A stretch of DNA of 64,000 nt from JABDII01 sp963815325 (GTDB taxonomy: Bacteria > Gemmatimonadota > Gemmatimonadetes > Gemmatimonadales > GWC2-71-9): contig CAWFGG010000005.1 of assembly GCA_963815325.1 (NCBI GenBank), forward strand, positions 1 through 64,000. The letters are read 5' to 3'. Each line of letters begins with the position of its first letter. The first letter of the stretch is position 1. The position numbers and the translations under genes are program-made. The notes below the pieces were generated by a model, which was not told where the DNA came from, searched no databases, and saw nothing but the letters and a program-made list of their open reading frames with translations. Positions 38,522 to 47,266 of the stretch are shown one piece after another.

Positions 38522-38756
38522 CGACGTCCTCGACCTGCTTCCGCGCGGTGACCACCACCCTGAGAATCGATCCCGCCGTCACCGTGGTCTCCGGGGCCAG
38601 CCGCACCCCCCGGCCGTCGGTCAGGTACGCGCGTCCGTCCTCGAGCCGACGGCTGAGTTCCCCATCGCAGGAACGCACCGCGTCCCGGGCGGTGGCGCCT
38701 TCGGGCACCAGTTGTGAGGACTCGTTCACGAATACCCGGATATGCGCCGTCATCAT
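38508..38756 (-). CDS. ThiS/MoaD-like beta-grasp small protein
   Basis: An 82-residue ubiquitin-like fold candidate: AHIRVFVNESSQLVPEGATA, RDAVRSCDG, GRAYLTDGRGVRLAPETTVT, AGSILRVVVTARK. The strand order and the position of AGSILRVV match ThiS/MoaD proteins. The C-terminal Gly-Gly needed for sulfur transfer is absent; the chain ends VEDVDAHS. Start overlaps the nucleotidase stop (ATGA) and its end overlaps add by 14 bases. Probably a structural or regulatory partner rather than a sulfur carrier. Confidence 0.65.
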   Translation of the reverse strand: MMTAHIRVFVNESSQLVPEGATARDAVRSCDGELSRRLEDGRAYLTDGRGVRLAPETTVTAGSILRVVVTARKQVEDVDAHS

Positions 38757-41700
38757 CTCGTCGAGACGAAGCGTGGATCGGGGGTATAGCTGATCGGTGA
38801 GCTCAACCGACGGAGATAGGTCACCACGGCGTCGAGATCGATCAGCCCACTCTCGGCCTCCGGCGGGACGCGCGGAAGACCCCAGCGGGGATCGCCCGCC
38901 ATGGTTTCCGGCACTGCCAGGCGGTAGATGTGTTTCTTGTCGATCTTCTTCCCGTTCGCCAGCCGCACTTCCCGCACCCGCCGTCCCACCTGCCGGGATG
39001 GATCGAACTTCACGGTCGCGCCGGAAAGATGGGCAGCCGGCGCACCGTCCTGCACCACACGCTCCAACACGCGGGTCATGTCTGCGCCGGTGAGCGCGAT
39101 GACGACGAGCGTGCTCTGGCGCGGAAGCACGGCGAACAGATCCCCCATCCGGACGGCCCCGGCCGCCAGGTCGGCTTGGATGCCCGCGTTGTCCATCAGG
39201 GCGAAGTCGGTCCGGAGCACGTTTTGGAGCGCGTCGGCGATGAGGTTGCCCAGGCCATGTTCCTGGTCCCGACGGCTGAGGGGAAGCTTGACCTGCGCAA
39301 TCGTGACTCGGGCCGCCGAGTCGGTGATTCGTCGATACTCCTCGATGAGCCGCGTGACGCCCGAATCAGGTGCTATGCGATCGGCCGCCACCGGCACGAA
39401 GCCGCGCCGCAACTCCCGTCCGCCGACCACGGTCTTCACCACGTCGACAACCGCGACGGCACGGCCGCGGTCGGCTGCCTCCACGATCGGGATCCCCGCG
39501 ACTACCGTGTCTCGCGGTGTGTCGGAGCCGCCGGACAGAATGAGATCCACGGAGCCCGGACCGAGCGCCTGCGCTATCCGAAGCGCTTCGGAGGAACAGT
39601 CCTCCGAGCCGCACACCTGGCCGGTGCGGAGCAGGACCACGGTGACCTCGGCGCCGAGTCGTTTCACCTCGGCTATCTGGCGGCGGAGCGCCTCGGGGCC
39701 GGTCACTCGGATTCCGGCGAGCGCCTCCGATGGCGCCAGCTGTTTCATGTCCGACGCCACATAGCCCACGACGCCCACGCGCACCGTTCCCAAGTCGAGC
39801 AGCCGAAACGGGGCAATCCAGGCGGGCGGCTGCCCGGTGACCGAGTCCACCAAGTTCGCCGCGACCCACGCATACTTGGCTTCGGCCATGCGTTGTCGCA
39901 GGGTATCGAGCGACCACCCGAAATCATGCTCGTCGGGAACCGAGACCGTGACGCCCAGTTGGTTGAAGGTCTCGATGGTCGAGCGCCCACGGACCAGGCT
40001 CGACCATGCGGCGCCGCGCAAGTGATCGCCGGCGTCGAGCCGTACGGTCGGACAGTCGCACGCCGCCGCCAGACTGTCCATGAGCGTCTTGAGCGGCGCT
40101 GCTCCACCCATGCGCCGGCCGCCGTCACCGGACTCGGGAATCGGGAACAAGGCCCCGGCAAAGTCATTGATGGCCACGACCCGGAGAACCGTGGTGTCTC
40201 GGGGCGCGGGCGGCTCATCGGGTACGGGGGCGAAGAGCGCGAGCGCCTTTCGTGCCATGTCGGCGGGGACGATTCGCCACTCGCGAGCGCTGTAGCGCCG
40301 CGGGTCGATCGTTCCCTCCGCCCGGACCGCATCGATCAGGAGTTCCCGGATGCCTTCCCCCTGGTCGTAGATCACGGGGGCACCGGCCAGCATGTCGAAC
40401 CCCCCGCCGCCGGCCTGCCGATAGCTGTTCACCGCCATGGTGAAGGAGTCCGTTGGCCGCACGGGTCGGCCCTGCACGCGGAGCCCCCGAATCCGTTCAC
40501 CCGCCGGCAGCCGGAGATCGATGGTGTACTCGGCCCCGCTCACGATGTCGAAGTTGTAGCCGGGGATGTCGGGATCGGTGCCCACGTTGCCCCGCCGGTC
40601 CACCGTGTAATACCGGGCGCTGTGTTCCAGGTAGGCCTTGAGTTGCTCGCCGGTGATGCGGATGGCCCTGAGGGTGTTCTCGTATGGGTAGAGCCCGGCC
40701 ACATGAGAAAGGAGCACATCCCCCCGGGAAATACCGCCCTGGGTATTGAACGCCGCGGTGGCGGAGAGTACCGCACCGGTGCGACGGCGCTGCACCGCGT
40801 TGATGAAATTGATGATCGGGGTCGCCTCGGCGCGTGCCGTGAGCGCCGGCATGGGGCCCTCGGCAAAGGCGAGCGGTTCACTCAGCCACTGGGTCACGTT
40901 CTGGTGGTCGCGCTCCAACCGCCGGACCACTCGCGGATCCTCCGCCCGATCGGCCAGATCGATGATCTCTCCCTTGACCGACACGACTCGCCATGCCTGT
41001 CCACGCCGCACCAGGGCGACATGCGCCACCGCCAGTCCGCGTGCGTGGGGAGGCGGCTGCATGTAGTACACCCCGTTGATGTCTTGGGGCGGAAACTGTC
41101 GGTGGGTGTGCCCGACCACCACGAGATGCGGCGGGTGCTCGTCGTTGGCCAGTGTCATGGCCACGTTCTCGGGTCCGATGCCGGTGGAGTCGTAGGACGA
41201 CGGGCCGTCGAGGCCGCTGTGCATGAGGACGATGGAGAGGTCCACCCGTCCTGCCAGGTCCGCCAACACTCCAGGCGCCGTGTGGGAAATCCGGTCGACC
41301 CGCACGCGGCCCTCGACGAGCGCCCGATCCCACACCATGACTCCCGGGGTCGTGAACCCCGTGATGCCCACGCGGATGCCGCCACGGTTGATCACCGCAA
41401 CCGACGGGAACTCCAGCGTGTTGGACGGCAGCGTGAAGATGTTGCCGCTTACATAATGGAAGACAGCGCCCGCCACGGCCCGGTGGAAGACGTCGACACC
41501 GAAATCGAACTCGTGGTTGCCCGGAGTCGCGGCATCGTACGCCATCAGGTTCATGGCGTCGATCACGGGGTGCGGGTCACGCGGACGGACGCGGGCAAAG
41601 TAGGTGGCGAACGGGTCTCCCTGCAGGAGATCACCCGCGTCGACCAGGACGACCTGACCGGGATACAGGGCGCGCAGGGAGTCCACCGCGGATGCGGCCC

Positions 41701-41848
41701 GGGCGAGCCCTCCGGGAAAGGGCCGTTCCGCAAGGTAATCCCACCCTGTGGCGTGACCGTGGACGTCGGTCGTCGCGACGACGACCACATGCGCACTGTC
41801 CGGGGGAAGGAAGAGGAGCCCTGCAGCGAGTGCCAGCGCGGCAAGCAT
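38753..41848 (-). CDS. Double-module secreted 5'-nucleotidase/cyclic phosphodiesterase
   Basis: A 1031-residue exported protein made of two 5'-nucleotidase units. After the signal peptide (LAALALAAGLLFLPPDS), module 1 has intact metallophosphatase motifs TTDVHGHATGW, LVDAGDLLQGDP, ATPGNHEFDFG and VVGHTHRQFPP, then a C-terminal substrate domain (ATAAFNTQGGISRGD, GGGGFDML). Module 2 (about residue 560 on) keeps the fold but loses ligands: INDFAGAL instead of INDFHGAL, PDEHDFGW instead of GNHEFDW and LSGGSDTP instead of GHSH. Its own substrate domain (DNAGIQADLAAGAVRMGDLF) follows. First gene of the salvage operon; it likely frees nucleosides and phosphate outside the cytoplasm. Confidence 0.88.
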   Translation of the reverse strand: MLAALALAAGLLFLPPDSAHVVVVATTDVHGHATGWDYLAERPFPGGLARAASAVDSLRALYPGQVVLVDAGDLLQGDPFATYFARVRPRDPHPVIDAMNLMAYDAATPGNHEFDFGVDVFHRAVAGAVFHYVSGNIFTLPSNTLEFPSVAVINRGGIRVGITGFTTPGVMVWDRALVEGRVRVDRISHTAPGVLADLAGRVDLSIVLMHSGLDGPSSYDSTGIGPENVAMTLANDEHPPHLVVVGHTHRQFPPQDINGVYYMQPPPHARGLAVAHVALVRRGQAWRVVSVKGEIIDLADRAEDPRVVRRLERDHQNVTQWLSEPLAFAEGPMPALTARAEATPIINFINAVQRRRTGAVLSATAAFNTQGGISRGDVLLSHVAGLYPYENTLRAIRITGEQLKAYLEHSARYYTVDRRGNVGTDPDIPGYNFDIVSGAEYTIDLRLPAGERIRGLRVQGRPVRPTDSFTMAVNSYRQAGGGGFDMLAGAPVIYDQGEGIRELLIDAVRAEGTIDPRRYSAREWRIVPADMARKALALFAPVPDEPPAPRDTTVLRVVAINDFAGALFPIPESGDGGRRMGGAAPLKTLMDSLAAACDCPTVRLDAGDHLRGAAWSSLVRGRSTIETFNQLGVTVSVPDEHDFGWSLDTLRQRMAEAKYAWVAANLVDSVTGQPPAWIAPFRLLDLGTVRVGVVGYVASDMKQLAPSEALAGIRVTGPEALRRQIAEVKRLGAEVTVVLLRTGQVCGSEDCSSEALRIAQALGPGSVDLILSGGSDTPRDTVVAGIPIVEAADRGRAVAVVDVVKTVVGGRELRRGFVPVAADRIAPDSGVTRLIEEYRRITDSAARVTIAQVKLPLSRRDQEHGLGNLIADALQNVLRTDFALMDNAGIQADLAAGAVRMGDLFAVLPRQSTLVVIALTGADMTRVLERVVQDGAPAAHLSGATVKFDPSRQVGRRVREVRLANGKKIDKKHIYRLAVPETMAGDPRWGLPRVPPEAESGLIDLDAVVTYLRRLSSPISYTPDPRFVSTR

Positions 41849-41976
41849 GGCGGAATATCCTCGGGCCGTGCGGCTTACGCAATCGGGCGGCCTGAGCGGG
41901 GCTCGATTCGCATCGGTTCAGTGTCGCGCTCCACCCTTGCGGAGTCGGGAACGGGAAGGTATTCGTTTTCCCGCAT

Positions 41977-42351
41977 ATGCCCCCCTATCAGTCGCCCCTG
42001 GATTTTGTGACCACGCTGGCCGAGCCGACCCGGCTCCGGATCCTCAACTGTCTCGCTGCGGCACCGTTGTTCGTGTCCGACCTCCAGGCGGTGCTCGACC
42101 TGCCGCAGCCGACCGTGTCCCGGCATCTCCGGGTGCTCCGCACCATCGGTGTGGTGCGAGACACGCCCATCGCCCAGTTCGTGCTGTACCGGCTTCGGAA
42201 GGAGGAGAATGCCCGGGGCAGGCTGGTGCGGGTGATCCTGGAGACGATGAATGCCGATGAGCAACTCAAGACCGAGCGCCTCCGGGCGGTCGAGCGGAGC
42301 CGGGAGCATTCGGTCGAACGGATGCGGCGCCCGGCGCCCGCGATGCCATGA
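41977..42351 (+). CDS. ArsR-family transcriptional regulator
   Basis: A 124-residue winged-helix repressor-type protein. The helix-turn-helix is EPTRLRILNCLAAAPLFVSD, then LPQPTVSRHLRVLRTIGVVR, followed by the wing FVLYRLRKEE. No obvious metal-binding cysteine cluster, so it probably senses something other than a soft metal. Its stop overlaps the phoB start (ATGA), which puts it at the head of the phosphate operon; it might control the operon. Divergent from the nucleotidase gene. Confidence 0.82.
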   Translation: MPPYQSPLDFVTTLAEPTRLRILNCLAAAPLFVSDLQAVLDLPQPTVSRHLRVLRTIGVVRDTPIAQFVLYRLRKEENARGRLVRVILETMNADEQLKTERLRAVERSREHSVERMRRPAPAMP

Positions 42352-43064
42352 TGCCGGCATCCGAAGCACCGGCAATCAAAGCGCGAGTGCTGGTGGTCGA
42401 TGATGAGCCCGACATTACGGCGCTCGTGGTGTACCACCTCGCCAAGAACGGGTACCGGGTGTCTACGGCGGCCACCGGCCAGGAAGCCCTGGACGCGGCG
42501 CAGGAGGAACGGCCCGACGTCGTGGTCCTCGATCTCATGTTGCCGGGCATTTCGGGGTACGACGTGCTCCAGGAGCTCCGGCGGCGGGAGGAAACCCGCG
42601 ATGTAGGTGTCATCCTCCTCACCTCGCGCCGGGAGGAGGCGGATCGCATTCGCGGCCTGTCGGAGGGCGCGGACGATTACCTCACCAAGCCCTTCTCTCC
42701 CCAGGAACTGTCGCTCCGCGTGGCAGCGTTGCTGCGTCGGCTGAGCGCGCCGCCAGTCTCCGTGGGCGCAACGACGCAGATCGGCCCGATCCGCATCGAT
42801 CGGGTCGCCCATCGCGCCTATCTGAAGAACGAAGAGCTGCAGCTCACCGCAACCGAGTTCAAACTGCTCTGCACGCTGACCGATCGCCGGGGCCGGGTGC
42901 AGAGCCGGCCGCAACTGTTACAAGCGGTGTGGGACGCGCACCCCGACATTCACACTCGGACCGTCGACATGCACGTCCAGCGGCTCCGGTCCAAACTTGG
43001 CGCCGCGGGCGACATGATCGAAACCGTGCGGGGCGTCGGCTACCGGTTCACGATCCCGGCGTAA
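42348..43064 (+). CDS. phoB: PhoB-like response regulator
   Basis: A 238-residue OmpR/PhoB-class regulator. Receiver domain: ARVLVVDDEPDITALVVYHL (acidic pocket), phosphoacceptor Asp in VVVLDLMLPGISGYD, Thr in ILLTSRREEAD, Lys in DDYLTKPFSPQE. C-terminal winged helix: LTATEFKLLCTLTDRRGRV and HTRTVDMHVQRLRSKLG, GVGYRF. Coupled to the ArsR gene by four bases and followed nine bases later by phoR. It should activate the downstream porin and pst genes under phosphate limitation. Confidence 0.92.
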   Translation: MMPASEAPAIKARVLVVDDEPDITALVVYHLAKNGYRVSTAATGQEALDAAQEERPDVVVLDLMLPGISGYDVLQELRRREETRDVGVILLTSRREEADRIRGLSEGADDYLTKPFSPQELSLRVAALLRRLSAPPVSVGATTQIGPIRIDRVAHRAYLKNEELQLTATEFKLLCTLTDRRGRVQSRPQLLQAVWDAHPDIHTRTVDMHVQRLRSKLGAAGDMIETVRGVGYRFTIPA

Positions 43065-43073
43065 TCGAATACG

Positions 43074-44798
43074 ATGAACTTCACGGGCCGCGTCGTGCTT
43101 GGCACCTCCCTGGTGGTGCTGCTTGCGCTGACCGTGCTGTTCTGGTCTGCCGAACGGTCATTCCGTCACGACCTCGAAACGGAAATCGGCCGCTCGAGTG
43201 AGCGCCAAGCGGGGTTGGTGCTGGAGGCGCTCCCGACGGACTCCCTCGCATGGCGCGCGGCGGTGCGCCGGCTGGGGCAGCAACACAATCTCCGCATCAC
43301 CCTCATCGATCGCACCGGACGCGTGCGGGCCGAGAGCGACGTCGCCGATCTCGCAACGGCGAATATCGAAGACCATGCCGACCGGCCGGAGGTGCTGGCC
43401 GCGCTCGACGGGCGGACCGGTACGGCCACCCGGCGCAGTGAGACGATGGGCATCGAGTATTACTACGTCGCCGTGCCGGGTGGGCCCGGGGTCGTGCGGG
43501 TAGCGACCCCGCTCGACCGGGTGGAGCAGACGGTGCGGCAGGCCCGGCGCTCCATGTTTTGGGCTATGCTGCTCGCGCTCGCGGTCGGGACCGGCCTCGC
43601 CTACCTGGCGGCGCGGTCGGTCGCCCAGCCACTCGTTGGCCTGACCGCGGCCTCCCGCGCCATTGCCGCAGGAAATTTGCCGCGGTTTCCCCACTCCGGC
43701 ATTCCCGACATCGATGCCCTGGTGCAGTCCCTCCGCCAGATGAGCCAGCAGCTGACCGAGCGATTCGAGACGTTGCGGACGGAACGGGCCGAGTCGCGTG
43801 CCCTAGTGGAATCGATGGTGGAGGCCGTCATCGCGACCGACGAGCGGGGGCGCATCGTGACCGCCAATCCGGCGGCACGGCACTTACTCGGCTACGATGA
43901 GGACCAGACCCTTCCCAGTGTGCTCGAACTGTTTCGCGCGCGTGGGCCGCGGGAGGCTGTTCAAGACGTGCTGACCGGCGATCCGATCGAGCGCGAAGTG
44001 CAGTTCGACGGCAGGAGCATTCTCATGAATGGGCGCCCCCTTCCCAGCGGTGGGATGGTGCTCGTCATGCATGATCTCTCGGAGGTGCGGCGGCTCGAGA
44101 CAGTACGCCAGGATTTCGTCGCCAATGCATCGCATGAACTCAAGACGCCGCTCACATCTATTGCCGGGTATACCGAGACCTTGCTCCAGGACGATCCAGA
44201 TGCCGACACCCGGCGCCGATTTCTGGAGGTCATCCATTCGAACGCGCAACGACTCCAGCACCTCGTCGACGACCTCCTCGATCTCTCCCGGATCGAATCG
44301 GGCCGTTGGCAGGCCCGGCCTACCGCGGTTGATGTCATCACGATCGCTCGCGACGCCTGGCAGGGGTTTGCCGAGCGCGCGCGGAGCCGGCAGGTGAGCT
44401 ATCAACTCGATGCGGAGGCGGAGACGTTCGATGCCCACGTCGATCCGGACGCCCTCCAGCAAGTCGTCACGAATCTGTACGACAACTCGCTCCGACATAG
44501 CCAGGACGGTGGCCGCATCGTGTGTCGGATCCGAGAGCAGCCCGACGGCTGGACCGTGGCAGTAGAGGACACGGGAAGCGGAATCGGGCAGGAACACCTT
44601 CCACGCATCTTCGAGCGTTTCTACCGGGTCGACGCAGCCCGCTCGCGGGCCCAAGGCGGCACCGGGCTCGGCCTGTCGATCGTGAAGCACCTGGTCGAGG
44701 CGCACGGCGGCAACGTCTCAGCCGAGAGCCAGCTTGGCCGGGGAACGACCATCTCATGTTGGTTTCCCGCGACCGACCGGGCGAGCCGCACCGACTGA
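43074..44798 (+). CDS. phoR: PhoR-like sensor histidine kinase
   Basis: A 574-residue membrane sensor. Two helices (about 7-25 and 160-180) flank an outer sensory domain; HAMP follows (VAQPLVGLTAASRAIAAGNL), then PAS (LVESMVEAVIATDERGRIVT, ANPAARHLLGYDEDQ). The kinase core has the phosphorylated His in NASHELKTPLTSIAGYTETL, N-box VVTNLYDNSLRHS, G1 DTGSGIGQEHLPRIFERFYR and G2 GGTGLGLSIVKHLVEAH. Paired with phoB; together with Pst/PhoU it should sense phosphate status. Confidence 0.92.
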   Translation: MNFTGRVVLGTSLVVLLALTVLFWSAERSFRHDLETEIGRSSERQAGLVLEALPTDSLAWRAAVRRLGQQHNLRITLIDRTGRVRAESDVADLATANIEDHADRPEVLAALDGRTGTATRRSETMGIEYYYVAVPGGPGVVRVATPLDRVEQTVRQARRSMFWAMLLALAVGTGLAYLAARSVAQPLVGLTAASRAIAAGNLPRFPHSGIPDIDALVQSLRQMSQQLTERFETLRTERAESRALVESMVEAVIATDERGRIVTANPAARHLLGYDEDQTLPSVLELFRARGPREAVQDVLTGDPIEREVQFDGRSILMNGRPLPSGGMVLVMHDLSEVRRLETVRQDFVANASHELKTPLTSIAGYTETLLQDDPDADTRRRFLEVIHSNAQRLQHLVDDLLDLSRIESGRWQARPTAVDVITIARDAWQGFAERARSRQVSYQLDAEAETFDAHVDPDALQQVVTNLYDNSLRHSQDGGRIVCRIREQPDGWTVAVEDTGSGIGQEHLPRIFERFYRVDAARSRAQGGTGLGLSIVKHLVEAHGGNVSAESQLGRGTTISCWFPATDRASRTD

Positions 44799-44939
44799 CG
44801 GTGGCTTGCCGCCTCGTTACCGAATCGTTGCAGGATAATGGGATACCCGTGACCCCGTGCCCCTAGGATTCCGTCCGCTGGCACAGCCGTCGCCGGATTC
44901 GGCCACGGGAACGACTCTCTTACGCCACGGGGATGGACG

Positions 44940-46052
44940 ATGAACGCAAGCACCAGTCAGAAAACCAGGGCAGTGGGAACGCTCCTCGGTATCGTGCTCC
45001 TGTCGGTCACGGGGGCCTGGACACTCGAGGCCCAGGCCAAATACCCCAACATTAGCCTGGCCGGCCGACTGCAGCAGCACTTCTACTTCTTCGATAACGG
45101 CGATTATGCCGCGGTCACGGGGCCAAAGACCGGCATGTTCACCCGTCGGGCACGGATTACCGCGAAGGGACAGATTGCCGAAAACATATCCTTCATTATC
45201 CAGCCGTCGTTCGAGGATGGCAGCACGCGGCTTCGGTTGCGCGACGCCTACATCGATGTCCGCCTGACCAAGCCCGAGGCGACCACCTCCCTGGGCGTGC
45301 GGGTGGGGCAGGAGAAGCGGCCGTTCGGCCGGTACGAGTTGACCTCGTCGAACAACCTGCCCTCGCTCGAGCGGGGAGCCGGGCGCGGCCTGATCAAGGC
45401 CTCGTCAAACGACCTGTTCATCAGCAACGGGTTCATGTCGCAGGACATCGGAGCGGCGCTGCGACTGCAGACCTCGATCGGCGAGGGCCGGGCGTTGACC
45501 CTGCACGCCGGCGTCTACAACGGCGAGGGCGAGAGCGCCAAAGAGGTCAACAATGCCAAATCCTTCGGAGTTCGGGCGACCGTCGACGTAACGGATAAGC
45601 TGAACGTGGGCGGCTCCTTCTTCTCCCACGACGGCATCGTAGACGTCCAGGGCGTACCAGACTCCTCGTTCACCAACCAGGCCTTCGGCATCGACGCACA
45701 ATGGGGCGCGCCCGGTAGCGAAGGACTGTACGCGGTCGGTGACTTCATGTATGGCGAGGACGATTCCGAGAACACCCTCACCATCTGGGGGCTGTCGTTG
45801 GTGGGAGCCTACCACATCCGAATAGCGGACAAGGAGTCGTTCCTGTACGCCATCGAGCCGGCGGTCCGCTTCGATGTCTCGGACCCGGACAAGGACACCG
45901 CCGACAACGGAACCACCATCATCACCGCAGGGGTCAACTTCTACCTGTCGTCCAAGACCCGTTTCCAAGTGATGTATGAAAACCAGAGCTTTCAGGCCAG
46001 TGGCCTGGAGAGCATTCAAGGAATTCGCACCGCGCTCGCCGTCAGCTTCTAA
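44940..46052 (+). CDS. OprO/OprP-type phosphate-selective porin
   Basis: A 370-residue outer-membrane beta-barrel. Signal peptide: VGTLLGIVLLSVTGAWTLEAQA. Alternating strands carry the OprO/P pattern: NISLAGRLQQHFYFFDNG, FTRRARITAKGQIAENISF, LRLRDAYIDVRL, RVGQEKRPFGRYELTSSNN and a terminal TALAVSF ending in Phe, the barrel-assembly signal. Between phoR and pstS, so phosphate or polyphosphate uptake is likely. The spacer upstream has two 11-base-phased GTTRC elements (44816 and 44827) that could be weak Pho sites. Confidence 0.85.
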   Translation: MNASTSQKTRAVGTLLGIVLLSVTGAWTLEAQAKYPNISLAGRLQQHFYFFDNGDYAAVTGPKTGMFTRRARITAKGQIAENISFIIQPSFEDGSTRLRLRDAYIDVRLTKPEATTSLGVRVGQEKRPFGRYELTSSNNLPSLERGAGRGLIKASSNDLFISNGFMSQDIGAALRLQTSIGEGRALTLHAGVYNGEGESAKEVNNAKSFGVRATVDVTDKLNVGGSFFSHDGIVDVQGVPDSSFTNQAFGIDAQWGAPGSEGLYAVGDFMYGEDDSENTLTIWGLSLVGAYHIRIADKESFLYAIEPAVRFDVSDPDKDTADNGTTIITAGVNFYLSSKTRFQVMYENQSFQASGLESIQGIRTALAVSF

Positions 46053-46102
46053 CCGGGCAGCGGACCGGAAGAACCACGGACGCGCATGACTGAGGAGGGT
46101 AC

Positions 46103-47188
46103 GTGAAACAGCACATCAGGGCCAAGAGCCGATGGGCCGCAGCTATTCCGGTAGCCATTCTGATCGCCGGGAGCGGGTGCGGCTCGGGTGAGGCGGGATC
46201 TGCCGCGACGGTGTCCGGGCTGACCGGAGCCGGAGCCACTTTCCCCAACCCGATCTATACTCGCTGGTTCGACGAATACAACCGAGCCACCGGTCTCCAG
46301 ATCAACTATCAATCGATCGGATCGGGCGGCGGCGTGCGGCAGTTCACGGAGGGAACGGTCGATTTCGGAGCTACCGACGGACCGATGACGGACGAGGAAA
46401 TCGCGGCGGTGGGGGGCAACGTGCTCCACATCCCGACGGTGATCGGGGCTGTGGTCCTGACCTACAACCTGCCGTCGCTCGGCGAGGCCCGACTGACCCT
46501 TGATGGACAGACCATCGCCGACATGTACTTGGGCCGCATCACCCGGTGGAACGATCGACGCATTGCCGCTCTGAATCCAGGCGTCGGCCTGCCGGATGCC
46601 GAGGTTGTGCTGGTGCATCGGTCGGACGGCTCCGGTACCTCGTTCATCTTTACCGATTACTTGAGCAAGGTCTCGCCGGATTGGAAGAACCAGGTGGGGG
46701 CCGGGAAGTCGCTCCAATGGCCCGCCGGTATCGGCGCCAAGGGCAACGAAGGCGTGACCCAGCAGGTGAAGCAGCTCGAGGGCTCGATCGGGTATGTCGA
46801 GTTGATCTACGCCCTGTCGAATCGGCTGGCCTACGCCCCGGTCCGGAATAGCAGCGGCGAAGCCGTCGTGCCATCACTCGCCAGCGCCTCCGCTGCCGCG
46901 GCCGGTGTCGACTGGGCGGCCGACACCGACTTCCGGGTTTCGATCACCGACGCAAGCGGACCGGAGGCGTACCCAATTGCTTCCTTCACTTGGCTTCTGA
47001 TCAAGCAGGACAACCCCGACCCGGCCAAGGGCGCCGCCATCAAGAAGTTCCTCGAGTGGATGGTGTCGCCGGCGGCCCAAGACATCGCGAGCGAGCTGGG
47101 CTACGCCCCATTGCCGGACCCGGTGGTCGATCTCGTCAGCCAGCGGATCGCGGGGCTCCAGGCGGCCGGGAGCGTGATCGGAGGCTGA
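46103..47188 (+). CDS. pstS: Phosphate ABC transporter substrate-binding lipoprotein
   Basis: A 361-residue PstS. Lipobox in VAILIAGSGCGSG. Phosphate-site segments: GLTGAGATFPNPIYTRWFDE, YQSIGSGGGVRQFTEGTVDF, GATDGPMTDEE, VLVHRSDGSGTSFIFTDYLS and GNEGVTQQVKQLEGSIGYVE. GTG start with GAGGAGGG upstream. Delivers phosphate to PstCA; separated from pstC by 78 bases that hold a candidate Pho box. Confidence 0.94.
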   Translation: MKQHIRAKSRWAAAIPVAILIAGSGCGSGEAGSAATVSGLTGAGATFPNPIYTRWFDEYNRATGLQINYQSIGSGGGVRQFTEGTVDFGATDGPMTDEEIAAVGGNVLHIPTVIGAVVLTYNLPSLGEARLTLDGQTIADMYLGRITRWNDRRIAALNPGVGLPDAEVVLVHRSDGSGTSFIFTDYLSKVSPDWKNQVGAGKSLQWPAGIGAKGNEGVTQQVKQLEGSIGYVELIYALSNRLAYAPVRNSSGEAVVPSLASASAAAAGVDWAADTDFRVSITDASGPEAYPIASFTWLLIKQDNPDPAKGAAIKKFLEWMVSPAAQDIASELGYAPLPDPVVDLVSQRIAGLQAAGSVIGG

Positions 47189-47207
47189 GGGTTAACGCCA
47201 ACGGTTC

Positions 47208-47235
47208 GTGACAGGCCTGTTACAATTCCGTGACG
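47208..47235 (-). promoter_or_regulatory. Candidate Pho box upstream of pstC
   Basis: Three elements GTGACA (47208), GTTACA (47219) and GTGACG (47230) repeat exactly every 11 bases; read on the minus strand they are CGTCAC, TGTAAC and TGTCAC. PhoB binds direct repeats of a TGTCA-type heptamer with an 11-base period. The site is 32 bases before the pstC start, oriented away from pstC. Position and phasing support it; orientation is a caution. Confidence 0.5.
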
Positions 47236-47266
47236 CGCTTGGGGGCGGCGGCCGGTAACATCACGC

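Noticed and set aside
38930..42010. A 1026-codon open frame on the plus strand
   Set aside because: It is the antisense of the double nucleotidase, is rich in His/Arg/Gly as expected of a high-GC shadow, and has no recognisable motif.
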